From the NCBI RefSeq assembly GCF_021130785.1, contig NW_025777649.1, positions 19,442 through 83,441 of the forward strand: 64,000 nt of DNA, read 5' to 3'. Position 1 is the first letter of the stretch; every line of letters starts with the position of its first letter. The notes beneath the pieces were generated by a model. It made no database searches, had not been told where the DNA came from, and was given only the letters and a program-made list of their open reading frames with translations. This DNA is from Homalodisca vitripennis (taxonomy: Eukaryota; Arthropoda; Insecta; Hemiptera; Cicadellidae). This document shows positions 1-11,795 of this stretch, piece by piece. The translations under genes were made by a program, and so were the position numbers.

Positions 1-268
1 TGAACATGACTCGAGATTTAAGAAGTCTCAACAGCATCAGATTTTAGACGCTGCACTAAGAAGAAGGTGAACTCGAGCTAAACTCAACATATGTATTGAA
101 TCAGCCCTTCCCACCATATCTGCGTTATTGAAGATTCAGTAGCTCCACCGTGCTATTGGATCGTGACAGTCAACATCATAAAGCGTTTAGTTGTGCACCT
201 GATGAGACATGAGTATATAGGGTGCATAATGAAAATAATGACCATTATCTGGAAAATACATTATTTAA

Positions 269-693
269 TCATCCGATTAATAAAAATGGTGAAAATACTT
301 CAAAATGGTCTCCTTCTGCATCAATACACCTGGGTAGACAATTCTGCCACGCTTGGAAAGCACCCTGGGACTCCTCCACTCGAACGCCTCTTAGTACTCT
401 TATAACTGCAGCTTGGATGTTTCCCACTGAATCCCAGTGCTTTCCCATCAGCTCTCTCTTCAGTCGGTGGAACAGAACAAAATCACACAGAGCTATGTCA
501 GGCTGTAAGTAGATTGGGGCACCATGGAGGTCTTGTTCTTGGTAGGGTAGTTGGCAAATACGAATGCCGTGTGGCTGGGGGCATTTTCGTGGTGGAGCTT
601 AAAGATGACTTTAATATCAGGCCGGACGCGGTCGATCTTGCGTTTCAGTCTCAAGCACCTCCAGGCAAAGGACTGCGTTGACAGTTTTTCCTT
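269..693 (-). pseudogene. mariner-family transposase, C-terminal remnant (broken)
   Basis: The minus strand encodes the C-terminal part of a mariner (Tc1/mariner superfamily) transposase, the DNA-cutting enzyme of a cut-and-paste transposon. Visible blocks in order are RVRPDI, KLHHENAPSHTA, PDIALCDFVLFHRLKREL, KHWDSVGNIQ and the closing cysteine-glycine-glutamate-aspartate region before the TGA at 269-271. In known mariners the HHDNAP aspartate is catalytic; here it reads glutamate (HHENAP). One base is missing just before the third catalytic aspartate (near 490), so YSL runs into a stop and PDIALCDF continues in another frame. The DNA-binding N-terminal half and first catalytic block are absent. 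This is a dead fragment and shares both lesions with the copy at 53,338-53,770, so they predate the duplication that made the arms. Confidence 0.85.
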
Positions 694-1289
694 GTTGTAC
701 AAACTCAAAATGGACGATTTATCAAACGTCAAAGAAGACTATCAGCATTATTTTGATACGAGACATGCTCATGTGAACTTTTTGGGGTTCGGGAGAGGAT
801 TGTGTGTCATTCTCCAAAACGACTTATTTTATTTAGTCATGAAACAAAAAATTTCATTATTATCATTTAAAGAAAGGAATTTAATTATTTAAATTTAGTA
901 TTAGAATCTAATTATGCATTCCTAATATTGCATAATTTACATTGGCCCATTATTATCTCTTGTATTGTGAAAGAGAGCTCTGGCGTGGATTTCTGTAACT
1001 AATAGAATGAGTTAAACCTTCAAGAACAAATTTAGGTCACAACACTTTGGTATTGTTTTTAATTTTTGAAATAAATATCAATCAAACCAAAAAATAATTA
1101 TTTTTTATATCTTAAATAAACATCAACAAGTAATGTGAAACTGATTACGAATGTTTTTCATACTAGCAACGCTAGAAAGATTGATGTAAAACACAAATTA
1201 GAAAAATGCCTCTCATAACAATATATACATATATTTTTTTTTGTATTACGCGAAAACTTCAATTATCTATTGGTGTCCATGCAATACGA

Positions 1290-1795
1290 AATATTGTAAA
1301 CTGATTCTCCCTGTACTCTTTGGGTACTAAGAGGATTATACATAGCACCAAAACACGAATTAGTAGCTTTCACATAAAACTTAAAAAAACAGTGTATTAA
1401 CTATATTTAATTTGTACTCTGTTAGCGCTACATATGAACTATTGTGGCGTTTTGTTCTTTAATAGCTAAAACTAGGATTTAAACAGCTTTGTATAACGAG
1501 AAATAGTGAGTAAAAACTATGATTAAAATTGAATTAAAGTAACTCATCCTTGTAAGTCCTGGTCCTTGTCCTGCTTCTGGCCAATCATTGTGTTCCTGGT
1601 GCTACTTCCACGACTAGCTGTGAATTGAAGGAAATTTGAAAAATGCAGCGACATAAAACTTTAGACTTATTTTAAAACAATAATTTATAAATGCTATTTT
1701 GCTTCCATGGATATAAAATAATATTTTACTGAAACTGTTGCTTACGTTTTAGCTGTCCCTTATATTGCTGACGTCACGACTACTAATAACGCTAA
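1290..1795 (-). repeat. Core of the dispersed repeat family (minus)
   Basis: Read on the minus strand, this has the family's core order: TGACGTCAGCAATATAAGGG (near 1,775), CCATGG (1,705-1,710), the GGACAAGGACCAGGACTTAC block (1,553-1,572), then the block AGTACCCAAAGAGTACAGG (1,311-1,329). It is the partner of 52,255-52,745 in the other arm. No protein is encoded and no RNA gene class is recognised. Confidence 0.8.
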
Positions 1796-3115
1796 ATTAT
1801 TGTTGTATGATTACCCCAACACATAAATTTTAGAAGCACAAACAGGTAAATATAACTTAACTATAAAGATTCTTATAAGTTTTTTTCCCCGTCTCTGATA
1901 AATGTGTAACATTATTAGTGTTTTGGATGCAATATCCAGGGAAACTGTACGACATGACATCTTTTACTATTTCTATTTATTCTACAATACACGACGCGAC
2001 TTGCCATTTGGAAACTTTATTTCCGAATTTAACCAAAATGATAAAACTGAACACAAAAATGTAAAACATCATTTCCGAATTTAAACAATCAACAAATCCT
2101 TCTATGAGGCCTGGGGCGAGTTGTAATAGTATACCATCAAATGTACACAAACCGGGTTGAGTTTCTTTTTAAGTGAAGTTTCTTTTTTCTCTTTAAATTT
2201 GAAATATTTTTAATTCCATTTTCTCAGGAATACATAATTATCCCAATTAAGTTCTGTAAAAATAATATTACGTTTACAAAAATAATCAAATTTATAATTT
2301 ATTATTTTCGTAAATGGTAAAAAAAGATAGCGACACATGAATAGATTGTTGATCTTAACACGGTTAAGCTTTTAAAACCTAACAAAAAAATTTCCACCTC
2401 TTGTATAGTTAAAAAAGTTCTTAACTTAAAATATAAATCTCTCAATTGATATTAAAATATTTCTATGATTCCATGAAGTCATTGGTAGACATTTAATTTT
2501 GTTTCTGCAACGTGTTAGGCCCAAAGAAGCTCTCAACGTTTCAACTAGAAGTTTAGCGTTAACCTCTTTATGAGTGACTTAGTAATACATGCTGTTTGTT
2601 AAGTAATTTAGCAGCATTGTACGTAGTAATCAGACATTAAGAAATTCTTAAAAAAATTAATAACTTATAGAGTAGTTCAGTTCCAAATAATATTTTAAAT
2701 TAAAATAATTATTTATTAACTGTTTTATACTTAACTAATAGTAACAAAGTTACTTAAAAAATGAATTTTTTAAAGATAAATCATTTTATTAAAACTGTAC
2801 TGTTTCAGAAACTAAATGTTTAAGAACTATAAGATGTGTTACAAAATGAAAAAATCTATGACAGGAAAAAAAGAGGAATATAAATTTTATTCTAAATGTC
2901 TGTGAAGGTTAACTTCAGATCTCTGGTGATGGTTTCAGAAACTAACAATTACAGACCATATTTCAACTAAAATCTGTATGATATAGTATTATTTTATTGA
3001 GTGTAAACAATTAAATGTTATTAAGATATGAATTTTATTCCTAAGTCAACTAGCATTCGCTTATTTCAAATCATGTTCAATATTGCATTGTTATTAAATG
3101 CCTGAGTGATATCTC
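1796..3115. other. Non-coding interior of the inverted arm
   Basis: AT-rich sequence with no credible reading frame. It includes a block at about 2,160-2,260 that recurs at 11,690-11,790 and 51,790-51,880, and a block at about 2,555-2,640 that recurs at 51,395-51,530 and 58,650-58,810, showing that it belongs to the wider repeat family rather than only to the inverted pair. Confidence 0.6.
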
Positions 3116-3752
3116 TAAGACCTATTTATTTAAATAATTCTCCAAGTATCTTTACACTATTTATCTGATATGTATGAACGGATATTATATAGCTTGGTCG
3201 ATGTGTCGAAATTGATTGTAAACTGATTCTTTCTGTACACTATAAGTACTAAAAGGATTTAAAAACATAAATCTCAAGTTCTTTGTTAGCTCACAAAATA
3301 TACGAAAGTTATTTTTTTATCAAGATGATCTTCCTAATTGTAAACCCCTGCTAATTTAAAAAGCGTTGTAACTAAATAGAAACTGTTTGACTGTTCAATG
3401 TACATTTAAACTGCAATTATATAATTGCTTAGGGAAGGAAAATACTATTTTCTTAAGTTAATTAAAAAAGGAAAATTATTTGAAAAAAGTAGTGTAAAGA
3501 CAAGTTTAATAATATTTCGTTTAATTTTCAAATATTTTACCGTGATTTGTTTGAAATTATTAACTCCTGTATATGACTCATAAAATGAAAACTATAACTG
3601 TTTTCATTCCTATTCCGCAATGTCCAAACCACTACCCTAACACTAGCAGGTTAGTCACACTAGCTTAATTAATTTTCCATACTTATTGCATAGATAAGGT
3701 ATTGCTCAGTATAAATATAAACATATTAGAGTATTTAAAAATAATATACTGT

Positions 3753-3761
3753 TTATATATA

Positions 3762-3806
<45 letters not shown>

Positions 3807-3815
3807 TTATATAGT
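3753..3815. repeat. (TA)n microsatellite
   Basis: About 60 bp of alternating T and A with a few TTTA interruptions. The corresponding place in the other arm, near 49.8 kb, has no such tract, so it arose or expanded after the arms separated. Confidence 0.95.
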
Positions 3816-4120
3816 CGATTTTGTGCTTAAAGAGGCATTTGATCATATCTGCACAGGACGTAAAGGCTTTCACCAAATGCATTATCTCTCTTTATTAAGA
3901 AACTACTTCCATTAAGTTATTTTATTTGTAATACTTAAATCAAGCATTCAACGTATTTATAAAAAATATGAAAAAAGTAAATATAACATAATATTTATAA
4001 AATATAAAATATTACTATAAAAATACTTCACTAGTTTATTTATAAACACGCTTGACTCAGAGTAACACAATTTCCATTCATACCTAGCACCTGTGTATAT
4101 TAAGACTATTGTTAGTAAAT

Positions 4121-4260
4121 AGCGCGTCCGATTCGGAACTCAAACTCTGAAGCTTTTACGTGGTATGACTGAGTCGGTAAACACATACTACCAAGACAGT
4201 AGAATATGTCTATCAGGCACATTCTAGTAATATTACTTTAGCGTGTACCCAATAGATGAG
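4121..4260 (-). repeat. tRNA-like (SINE-like) module, copy 1
   Basis: One of five copies in the window (others at 17,618-17,759, 42,036-42,155, 49,379-49,530 and 57,707-57,837). On the minus strand it has a conserved leader with ATTACTAGAATGTGCC, then a tRNA-like part ending in a B-box-like CAGAGTTTGAGTTCC. It resembles a decayed tRNA-derived SINE head, but it always sits inside the larger repeat unit, so it may have travelled with that unit rather than by its own retroposition. Confidence 0.6.
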
Positions 4261-4719
4261 AAGGTGCAGGTATTATAGTCTTGTCCTGAAAAGAATATTA
4301 TAAAATTATTTAATTCGTAAGTTTTTAATTTATAAAAGCAATAATGGAGTCCAATAAGAAAATTATTTATTAAAATCTCGACAGGAGAGAGTTCTGGTTT
4401 ACGATTCAGTAACTAATTCCTAAAGTTAAAAGTTATAATATATTATTCTTTTCAAAACTACCTTATAATGCTTTTTTATATGTAATTGAAACTAACAGTG
4501 TAACATGATATAGTCGATCACCGATATTGTTATTTAGCAAGCATACACTAAGTTTTACTAAAATTTCAATATTTATTCCATGAAAATACGTCAGAAAGAA
4601 GGCGGTTTGACGTAAGTAATAAAATACATAAGAAACAGATTTTATTGTATTGATTTTTCATCAAATATTTACAAACACATCCAATTTCACCACGTATTAC
4701 AATTTCGTTTATGTTATTT

Positions 4720-5205
4720 TACAAAAACGATTCTTCCTGTATTCTTTGGGTATAGAGCGGATTATAAATAGCCTAAAACACAACATTTTCAGTATTTAAA
4801 CAAAGCTTTGACAACCTTAATAAATCTAAAAATCAACTCAATCTAATGATTTACATGTATTTCAATGTTGTAATTTAGTAATAGTGTTGTCAATGCAACT
4901 GTTCCGGTTTTTCTGTCTCTAAGACTAGGATGTGTAAACTGCTTTGGTAGTGTGAGATCGAGGAGCAGATGCTGTGATTTCTAAGAAAATAAAAAAAGTA
5001 ACTCATCTGTAAGTTCTGTTTCTGGTCCTGGCCATATTGTATCCTGGAGGAGTTTCCCGGACGTGATCGAAATAGAACAATTTTCAACATAAACTGAGCT
5101 ATAGAAAAATGACTGAACAAATCCTGTATCTTTTTGTTTCTATGGATATACGTAATTTGTATATATTGTACTGTTGGGTATGTTTCAGCTGTTTCCCTAT
5201 TGTCT
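4720..5205 (-). repeat. Diverged core of the dispersed family (minus)
   Basis: Minus-strand order is the same as in other cores: a TATCCATAG variant of the CCATGG box (near 5,140), CCAGGACCAGAAACAGAAC (near 5,015-5,035), then the AGAATACAGGAAGAATCG block (4,729-4,748). It is more diverged than the arm core at 1,290-1,795. A short chance reading frame crosses it and is not supported as a gene. Confidence 0.65.
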
Positions 5206-5671
5206 TTTAATTTTCAACTGTGCAGGCATTTCTTACGCTGCGTCTATTACTTAAAGGCAAGAAAATTCCCGTACAACATAGTCGTATATTCTCTAGTTAC
5301 AAATACATAAATAAACATATTTATATCGTGCATGTTTCGAAATCCAAACCACATGCACGTTTGACATGGCATGTTACTATACAGCTACATCTACAAAACC
5401 TACATAACATCCTATCAGATTCAAGTAGTCTACCATACAATGCACTTTTAAATGTCCCCTGTATATTACGCTTCTGAAACTTATAGATTTATAGTAAAGC
5501 ATAAATAATTCGGTTGAACTATTATAGTGCAAATAAATTTCCATCCATATCAGAAGAATAAAAAACAATTTGCTTTATTTTTATACTGATTTTATAACGT
5601 TAATATGACTTTCCTCTAAAATTCTTGTAAGCTAACTCACATTTGGGCTAAGTAGGTGTTTGTAATTTTTA
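5206..5671. other. AT-rich stretch without a recognised feature
   Basis: Frames of 60-85 codons occur on both strands here but have the base composition of the surrounding non-coding DNA and resemble no family I recognise. I see no gene. Confidence 0.5.
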
Positions 5672-6503
5672 TTTTTGACGTGACAACGTCTTAAATTAGC
5701 TTGCGGCTCGGAGTCACTCATGAAAAAGTGTAACGCCCGGTAACGTTACGATGCCCGTCCAGTGGGTCCGCCGCACGGGATCCGCACGGGATAAAGCAGA
5801 TAACTGTGGGTCCGCCGCACGGGATAAAGCAGATAACTATGTTTATTCGTGAAATGTGGAGTGCTTAGATTCGTCATTTACAACAACTACAACAATAAAG
5901 GTAAATAATTGTACACTGATATTTCATTATCGTAAACTATGATTGATTGATTAATTGTTAGATTGACACAAAAGTTGAGAAACTGAGTTTATAGGTTATG
6001 TCATACTATTGACAAATAATGTTGATAGTGTTTTAAGTAAAATTATTAGTTTAAATCACTCTGCAATCAATCGTAATTCAGTCGATTGAGAAGAAACAGC
6101 GCGTATTGCTAGTCAAACATTTAAAATAACAAATTATAACCTCTAACCTGTCATAACAGTGCGACCAAATAAACGAACTAAACCGACCAATCACCACGCG
6201 CGGAGTTAGAATTTAACTGTGTTTAGCAAGAATTTCAAATTCCAGTTTTAGTAAATAAATGTTTTTATTCAACTTTACCATTTACAATAACAAATTTTAA
6301 TTAATTTCAAATTATGTACAATGTTTTAGTAAACAAAATATATTTCTATAGTTAAAATTTGTGCAATTCTTATTTTCATTCAATTCCTTGTTCCTATTGT
6401 GCAATTTAATAATATTCATATCAATAAATATTCTACCGATAAAAAGACGTTGTCACGTAAAATCTTCGCCCGTAAAACCGACTTTACAGGCAACCATAAT
6501 TTC
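5672..6503. mobile_element. Fold-back non-autonomous DNA element, copy 1
   Basis: Nearly identical to 15,534-16,354, in the same orientation, with unrelated flanks on both sides. The left end carries ACGTGACAACGTCTT (5,678-5,692) and the right end carries its reverse complement AAGACGTTGTCACGT (6,445-6,459), followed by about 44 bp also shared by both copies. Each end can fold by itself (GACGT / ACGTC). Inside lies a GC-rich tandem duplication of GTCCGCCGCACGGG plus GATAAAGCAGATAACT (about 5,765-5,840). There is no transposase frame, so it would depend on an enzyme encoded elsewhere. A target duplication is not clear at either copy, so the superfamily is not assigned. Confidence 0.8.
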
Positions 6504-6785
6504 TTTAACATAAGCATACATTTTTATATGGTTATTGAAGCATTTTTACGTGTTTAGTTATATTATTTTCTTATAAATTTAAAAGCACGTTAATGTAGAC
6601 TAATTAATAGCAAGAGTATGAAGTGTCATGTCGAATAATATCCCTAGATAATGATGTATAAATAATAATCTAGTACATAACTTGAGGCAGGGATAAATTA
6701 TACTATAACTTATGTTATTGTGTTTTATTCAAACGTTTGTCTCCTTAGAATGCATGTGTTTGTGTAACAAGAAATGGGTTAAATG
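6504..6785. other. Spacer between element and repeat core
   Basis: AT-rich, no reading frame or repeat recognised. Confidence 0.4.
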
Positions 6786-6787
6786 TT

Positions 6788-7275
6788 AGTAGCAGTAGTG
6801 ACGTCGAAAAGATAAGAAAAGCAGATTAGAAACGTGCAAAAGGGTACATAACATATTATTTAATATCCATGGAAACAACGTAGGTAAATAATTTAATGTT
6901 TTTGTTAATAATTTGAAAGTGAAATGTCGCACCGTTTTTAATCTTCATCCAACTCACAACTAGTCGTGGAAGCCAAGAACACTATTTGATGTCCAGGACC
7001 AGGACCAGGACTTACATGGATGAGGTACTTTCATTACTAAAAATCACAGTTTTATGATCTCAATATCACTTGCTACCTAAAACAGTTTATTTCCTAGTTT
7101 TTAACGAATATCTATCACATCATTAATCACCAGAACAGTTAACATATTAAGCAGATTTTTTTTTCTTGGGTTTATATTATAGTTGTAGCATTTTAAGGTA
7201 CGTTTTGTATAGAACCTGCTAGTTTGTATTTTGTACTTTATTTCATCCTCTCTGTACACAAAACATATAGTGGGA
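6788..7275 (+). repeat. Core of the dispersed repeat family (plus)
   Basis: Contains in order AGTGACGTCGAAAAG (6,795-6,809), CCATGGAAACAACG (6,867-6,880), CACAACTAGTCGTGGAAG (6,955-6,972), CCAGGACCAGGACCAGGAC (6,993-7,011), ACAGTTTATTTCCTAG (7,083-7,098) and a diverged CTCTCTGTACACAAAACA block (near 7,248). Same order as 52,255-52,745. Confidence 0.8.
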
Positions 7276-7914
7276 AGCAGTGTACAATGATTTCTTATCT
7301 GAAATCACGTAGTTCTACTTGAAATAACGTTTTAATTAGTCATGTGTAGTACCAAAAGTTTAACGAAATACACGTTATTAAATTATATATTAATATGATT
7401 ACCTACCATATAAACATTTAAATAACACATTTAAATCTGTTCCTTTAATAGATTATGGTTGTATGTGTCAATATATTACTGTAAGACTTATTAGCCTGAA
7501 ATCTTTATCAATATAACCGTTTTACAGTATTGATAAATTGTCTATTTACAAAAAAATTTGGATTTTTCAGATTGTTGCTTTTACGTACCTAATTTACGTA
7601 GTATAGAAAAAAGTGCACTTTTAAACTTCTCTCAAAAATTATTACAAGCCATATTACACAAATAAAATTATATTAAACATTGGCTCAGAATATTTAAAGT
7701 TTATTCATAGCAAAAACCTCCTGTATAAGATTTCTCAATGATGGAATCAGTACATAGTATAGGTGAATTGTTGAAAAACCTTATATTATGAATAATTAAT
7801 TTTTAAATTAGAATTCATTCCACGTTTATAACATCGATAAATATTGTAATATATTTAATGCATAAGATTTCATTGAACATGAAATGATAACATGTATTTA
7901 ATTTTATTAATAGT
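7276..7914. other. AT-rich stretch without a recognised feature
   Basis: No open frame of note, no microsatellite and no clear repeat partner seen by eye. Confidence 0.4.
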
Positions 7915-8723
7915 CATGACGTAAACAAGCAAGTAAAGGCAAAAGCCGAAACCAGTGTATGTACTATTCATAATTTTTTATCCATCGAAAAAACAAAGGA
8001 CATGTATCACAAAGCTTTAGATAAATACAAATCGTTAAACTTACACCACGGTAGGTTGCAGAAACGCGACCATAAACAAGTGCAATGGCCAAAAGCTTGA
8101 ATAATGCCAGGACTTTTTTAATTGTTTCAGTTTAATGTTCAAAGACGTTAGGGCGTACAAATCTACACCAGGAGTACTATGGCGAAGACCAGGCATGATC
8201 GAGACAAGGATTTATGGACGACTTACTTTAATAATTACAATTCAAAGATTTTCTCTCAATATTCTTTTTACACAAAGCTATATACATTCTAGTTTTGCGA
8301 TAATCAATTAAAGAAAACAAACAGTGAAACAATTCCTATGTTATTATAACGCATTTTTAGTTAAGAGGATTTTAATTTTAAGGACTTTTGCAATGAATTT
8401 ATTTTCTTGTGTAGTGATACTTATTTTGATTAACATTTAGTTATGTTTTATGCTTAAGCAGAAACAGCTTGTTATGTATGGTTTTAAATCCCTTCAGTAC
8501 TATAAATGTACAGAAAGAATCAGTCTACAATTACATATTTTACCAAATCCAAATGTTTTATGGTCCATTCTCACATAGTTTATAACAAATGAAAAGAGTA
8601 CAAGGAGAATTATTTACTTCTATGTGACTTAGAGACATTTTTTAGGCATTATATAGTAATGTAAAAATTTTTATAAATGAAACTAGTGAATTTTAGCTGC
8701 CCTAAAATTCATATCGTATTGCG
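7915..8723 (+). repeat. Core and downstream part of a repeat-family copy, interrupted by transposons
   Basis: Order is TGACGTAAACAAGCAAG (7,917-7,933), a TCCATCGAAAAAAC variant of the CCATGGAAAC box (7,980), GAAGACCAGG (8,182), CAGTACTATAAATGTACAGA (8,497-8,516), then TTAGGCATTATATAGTAATG (8,644-8,663). The copy stops at 8,731 and resumes at 9,655-9,673 and again at 10,711, because two DNA transposons sit in it. Read across the gaps, it continues through 11,790. Confidence 0.75.
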
Positions 8724-9662
8724 TTAATTTGGGTACTTTGGGATTATACCGACCACACCCAGTCATGAATCGTTATTTGACATTTTGTTTCTACTGATTA
8801 CTAGATTAGCGTAAAAAAATATTTTCGTCAGCATAAAACAGGTATTGTCTTATCGCAAACCCCTCCCCATCCTCAGACAGAGGTCAAAGTCGAGCGGTCT
8901 AGTAGATAACGTGATTGCAGAGTCTCGCCGCTTGTTCAGTTGGTGCGTCGCTTTGTTGTACTTCCGTGTTTTTAAACCCCTACATTTCTCAAAACACAGC
9001 AATTCAACAAAAACAAACATTACCAAAAAAAAAACTAAACTCTTTATTGAAAAAAAACTCACAAAACTTGTTTTTATTCTTGATCACATTCCGCCACCCA
9101 AAATGCGAATGCCTCCGCCCATCAGCGAGGGTTTCGGCAGCACCTTCGGTGCTACCCCACGCTGATGTCAACGACAGAAAAACATCCCTCGAGATAGTAC
9201 CTATCAGTAAAATATCAAATTCTATAGGGGCTGGTCAGAAATATAAATTGAATTGTAATGGAAAGGCAATTATGTACCGTGCAAAAACTTAAATAATCAT
9301 GTGATGCCGCGCGGCCTGCCGTAATCGGGATTCTCGAGAAAGATAAGATAACAGCTAGAAAGATAAGATAACAGCGACAACAATACCGATCACAATACCT
9401 GGAAATGCTTGTTGATTGATGGAATGTTAATTTTGTTACTCAACTACATCGTTTTATAACGTTGTAAGTTCATTGAAAAAAGTTTAAGCGTTGGGGTATA
9501 TAACGGAATCTGACCTCATTAACAATTGATAATCGTTGTAAGTTTGTAATTTTGTAATTAAAGAGTTGATTTTTCGTTCTATTATGTATGTTTCTATAAA
9601 TTTATATTTTTGTGTTCTTCATACTTTGTGTGGACGGTATAATCCCAAAGTACCTTAATTTG
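8724..9662. mobile_element. Non-autonomous DNA transposon with 26-bp TIRs and 8-bp target duplication
   Basis: The element is 8,732-9,654 (923 bp). Its ends begin GGTACTTTGGGATTATACCG and match over 26 bp with one mismatch as inverted repeats. It is flanked on both sides by the same 8 bp, TTAATTTG (8,724-8,731 and 9,655-9,662). The related repeat copy at 19.95-19.99 kb and a third at 46.54-46.57 kb lack the element and have a single TTAATTT-like site, which confirms the insertion and its edges. The interior is GC-richer and includes two 20-bp copies of AGAAAGATAAGATAACAGC (9,337-9,376). Overlapping frames up to 125 codons on both strands lack recognisable domains. An 8-bp duplication fits hAT, P or Merlin; the GG-start ends fit Merlin better than the CA-start ends usual for hAT and P, but this is inference. 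Confidence 0.85.
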
Positions 9663-9673
9663 TTTAAAATCAA

Positions 9674-10710
<1,037 letters not shown>

Positions 10711-11660
10711 TCGTTTCTAAAAACGTTGTTGTACAGATTTGAGGAGAATTATATTCTATATCTTTTACTTTATTCAATTAGTTGATGTGATTACCACGAG
10801 AGCTTTCTTTTACTTTACAAGAGATTATAACTTGCCGATTGTGATGATACAGTTATAGAAACAACTCCTTAGATTCCTTTGTCACCTTTACATGGTTCAC
10901 TTACAATATTAATAATAATTTTACTCTGAAAAAAGTATAAAATGCTGTATTTGAAAATAATGCCTACTCCTAGTTGTTATGACATTTTCCACGACAATTG
11001 TTTATCGGAATATAATTTTCGTCACACACACTGACAGGAAAGCCAACCTTCTGCAAAATCATATAGGAACAATCAAAATGTTTGTTCAGAAGTCACAAGC
11101 TATCTAACTTGTGATCCAGATACCGGGACCAGGGTAAATGAGGCACTGGTTGTCACATACACATATACATTAAAATAATAAATGCTAGTAAAGATAGCAA
11201 TTCAATATTTCAGATGCTATTGATTAAGACCATGACACAGTTATACTTGAACTTTATTTATTACGGAAATATTTGAAATAAAGAATGTAAATTGCAAACT
11301 GGATTTTTGAAGAAACTCAAACATTTCCAATTGGGAACTGAGGCAAAAAATTTTTTCAATAAGTACATAGAATATTAAATATTGAATAAATAATATAATC
11401 ATTACTCTACTTCACAGACATATCACAAATGGTTCCTCACTAACTGAAACATTGCAATGGTGAATGTTATTGAGAAACATAACGACTCAATAACCTTGCA
11501 GATAAATTAACTCTAATGATGGCTTTAAATGTAAGTTCAAATTTAAGTTTTGTATTGCTTAAAATAGTTATCGGAATACCAGCTCCTTAGAACTTTAAAA
11601 GAATATCAGAAACTATTTGCGACAATTTATTCTTAAAACTACTTATGTCCTTAGCTTGTA
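10711..11660 (+). repeat. Arm of second inverted repeat (left)
   Basis: Reverse complement matches 19,025-19,963. Landmarks are CGTTTCTAAAAACGTTGTTG (10,712), AGATTCCTTTGTCACCTTTA (10,871-10,890), CCAGATACCGGGACCAGGG (11,116-11,134) and CAGCTCCTTAGAACTTTAAA (11,580-11,599). It continues the family copy that begins near 7.9 kb. No reading frame of note. Confidence 0.85.
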
Positions 11661-11689
11661 TGTCCGTTAGTAGGAAAATGATATCCGTT

Positions 11690-11795
11690 AATAGGTAATT
11701 GGGATAATTATGTATTCCTAAGAATATGGAATTAAACATATTTCATAATTTAAAGATAACTTCACTTAAAAAGAAACTCCCAACTCCACGACAAT
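11690..11795 (+). repeat. Third copy of an arm block
   Basis: TTGGGATAATTATGTATTCC and AACTTCACTTAAAAAGAAAC occur here, at 51,800-51,880, and in reverse at about 2,165-2,250. This links the 8-12 kb copy with the large inverted arms. Confidence 0.8.

Larger units (their letters stand above)
1..4492 (-). repeat. Left arm of a giant inverted repeat
   Basis: The reverse complement of this segment matches 49,155-54,037 along its whole length. Position 1 pairs with 54,037, the mariner stop codon at 269-271 pairs with 53,768-53,770, the CCATGG at 1,705 pairs with 52,324, and the tRNA-like module at 4,121-4,260 pairs with 49,379-49,530. Similarity is very high in the first kilobase and lower towards 4.4 kb. 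The match fades near 4,490. The outer end is cut by the window edge, so the true arm is longer or ends outside. The arm differs from its partner by lacking two of three tandem units and by gaining a TA microsatellite at 3,753-3,815. No intact reading frame lies in it. Confidence 0.9.

Noticed and set aside
163..892. Several plus-strand frames of 80-113 codons
   Set aside because: They are antisense shadows of the minus-strand mariner fragment or run through non-coding repeat. The equivalent plus-strand frames are not preserved in the other arm.
8845..9292. Overlapping frames of 70-125 codons inside the 923-bp element
   Set aside because: Found on both strands with no recognisable transposase or binding domain. 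They are explained by GC-richer non-coding DNA.
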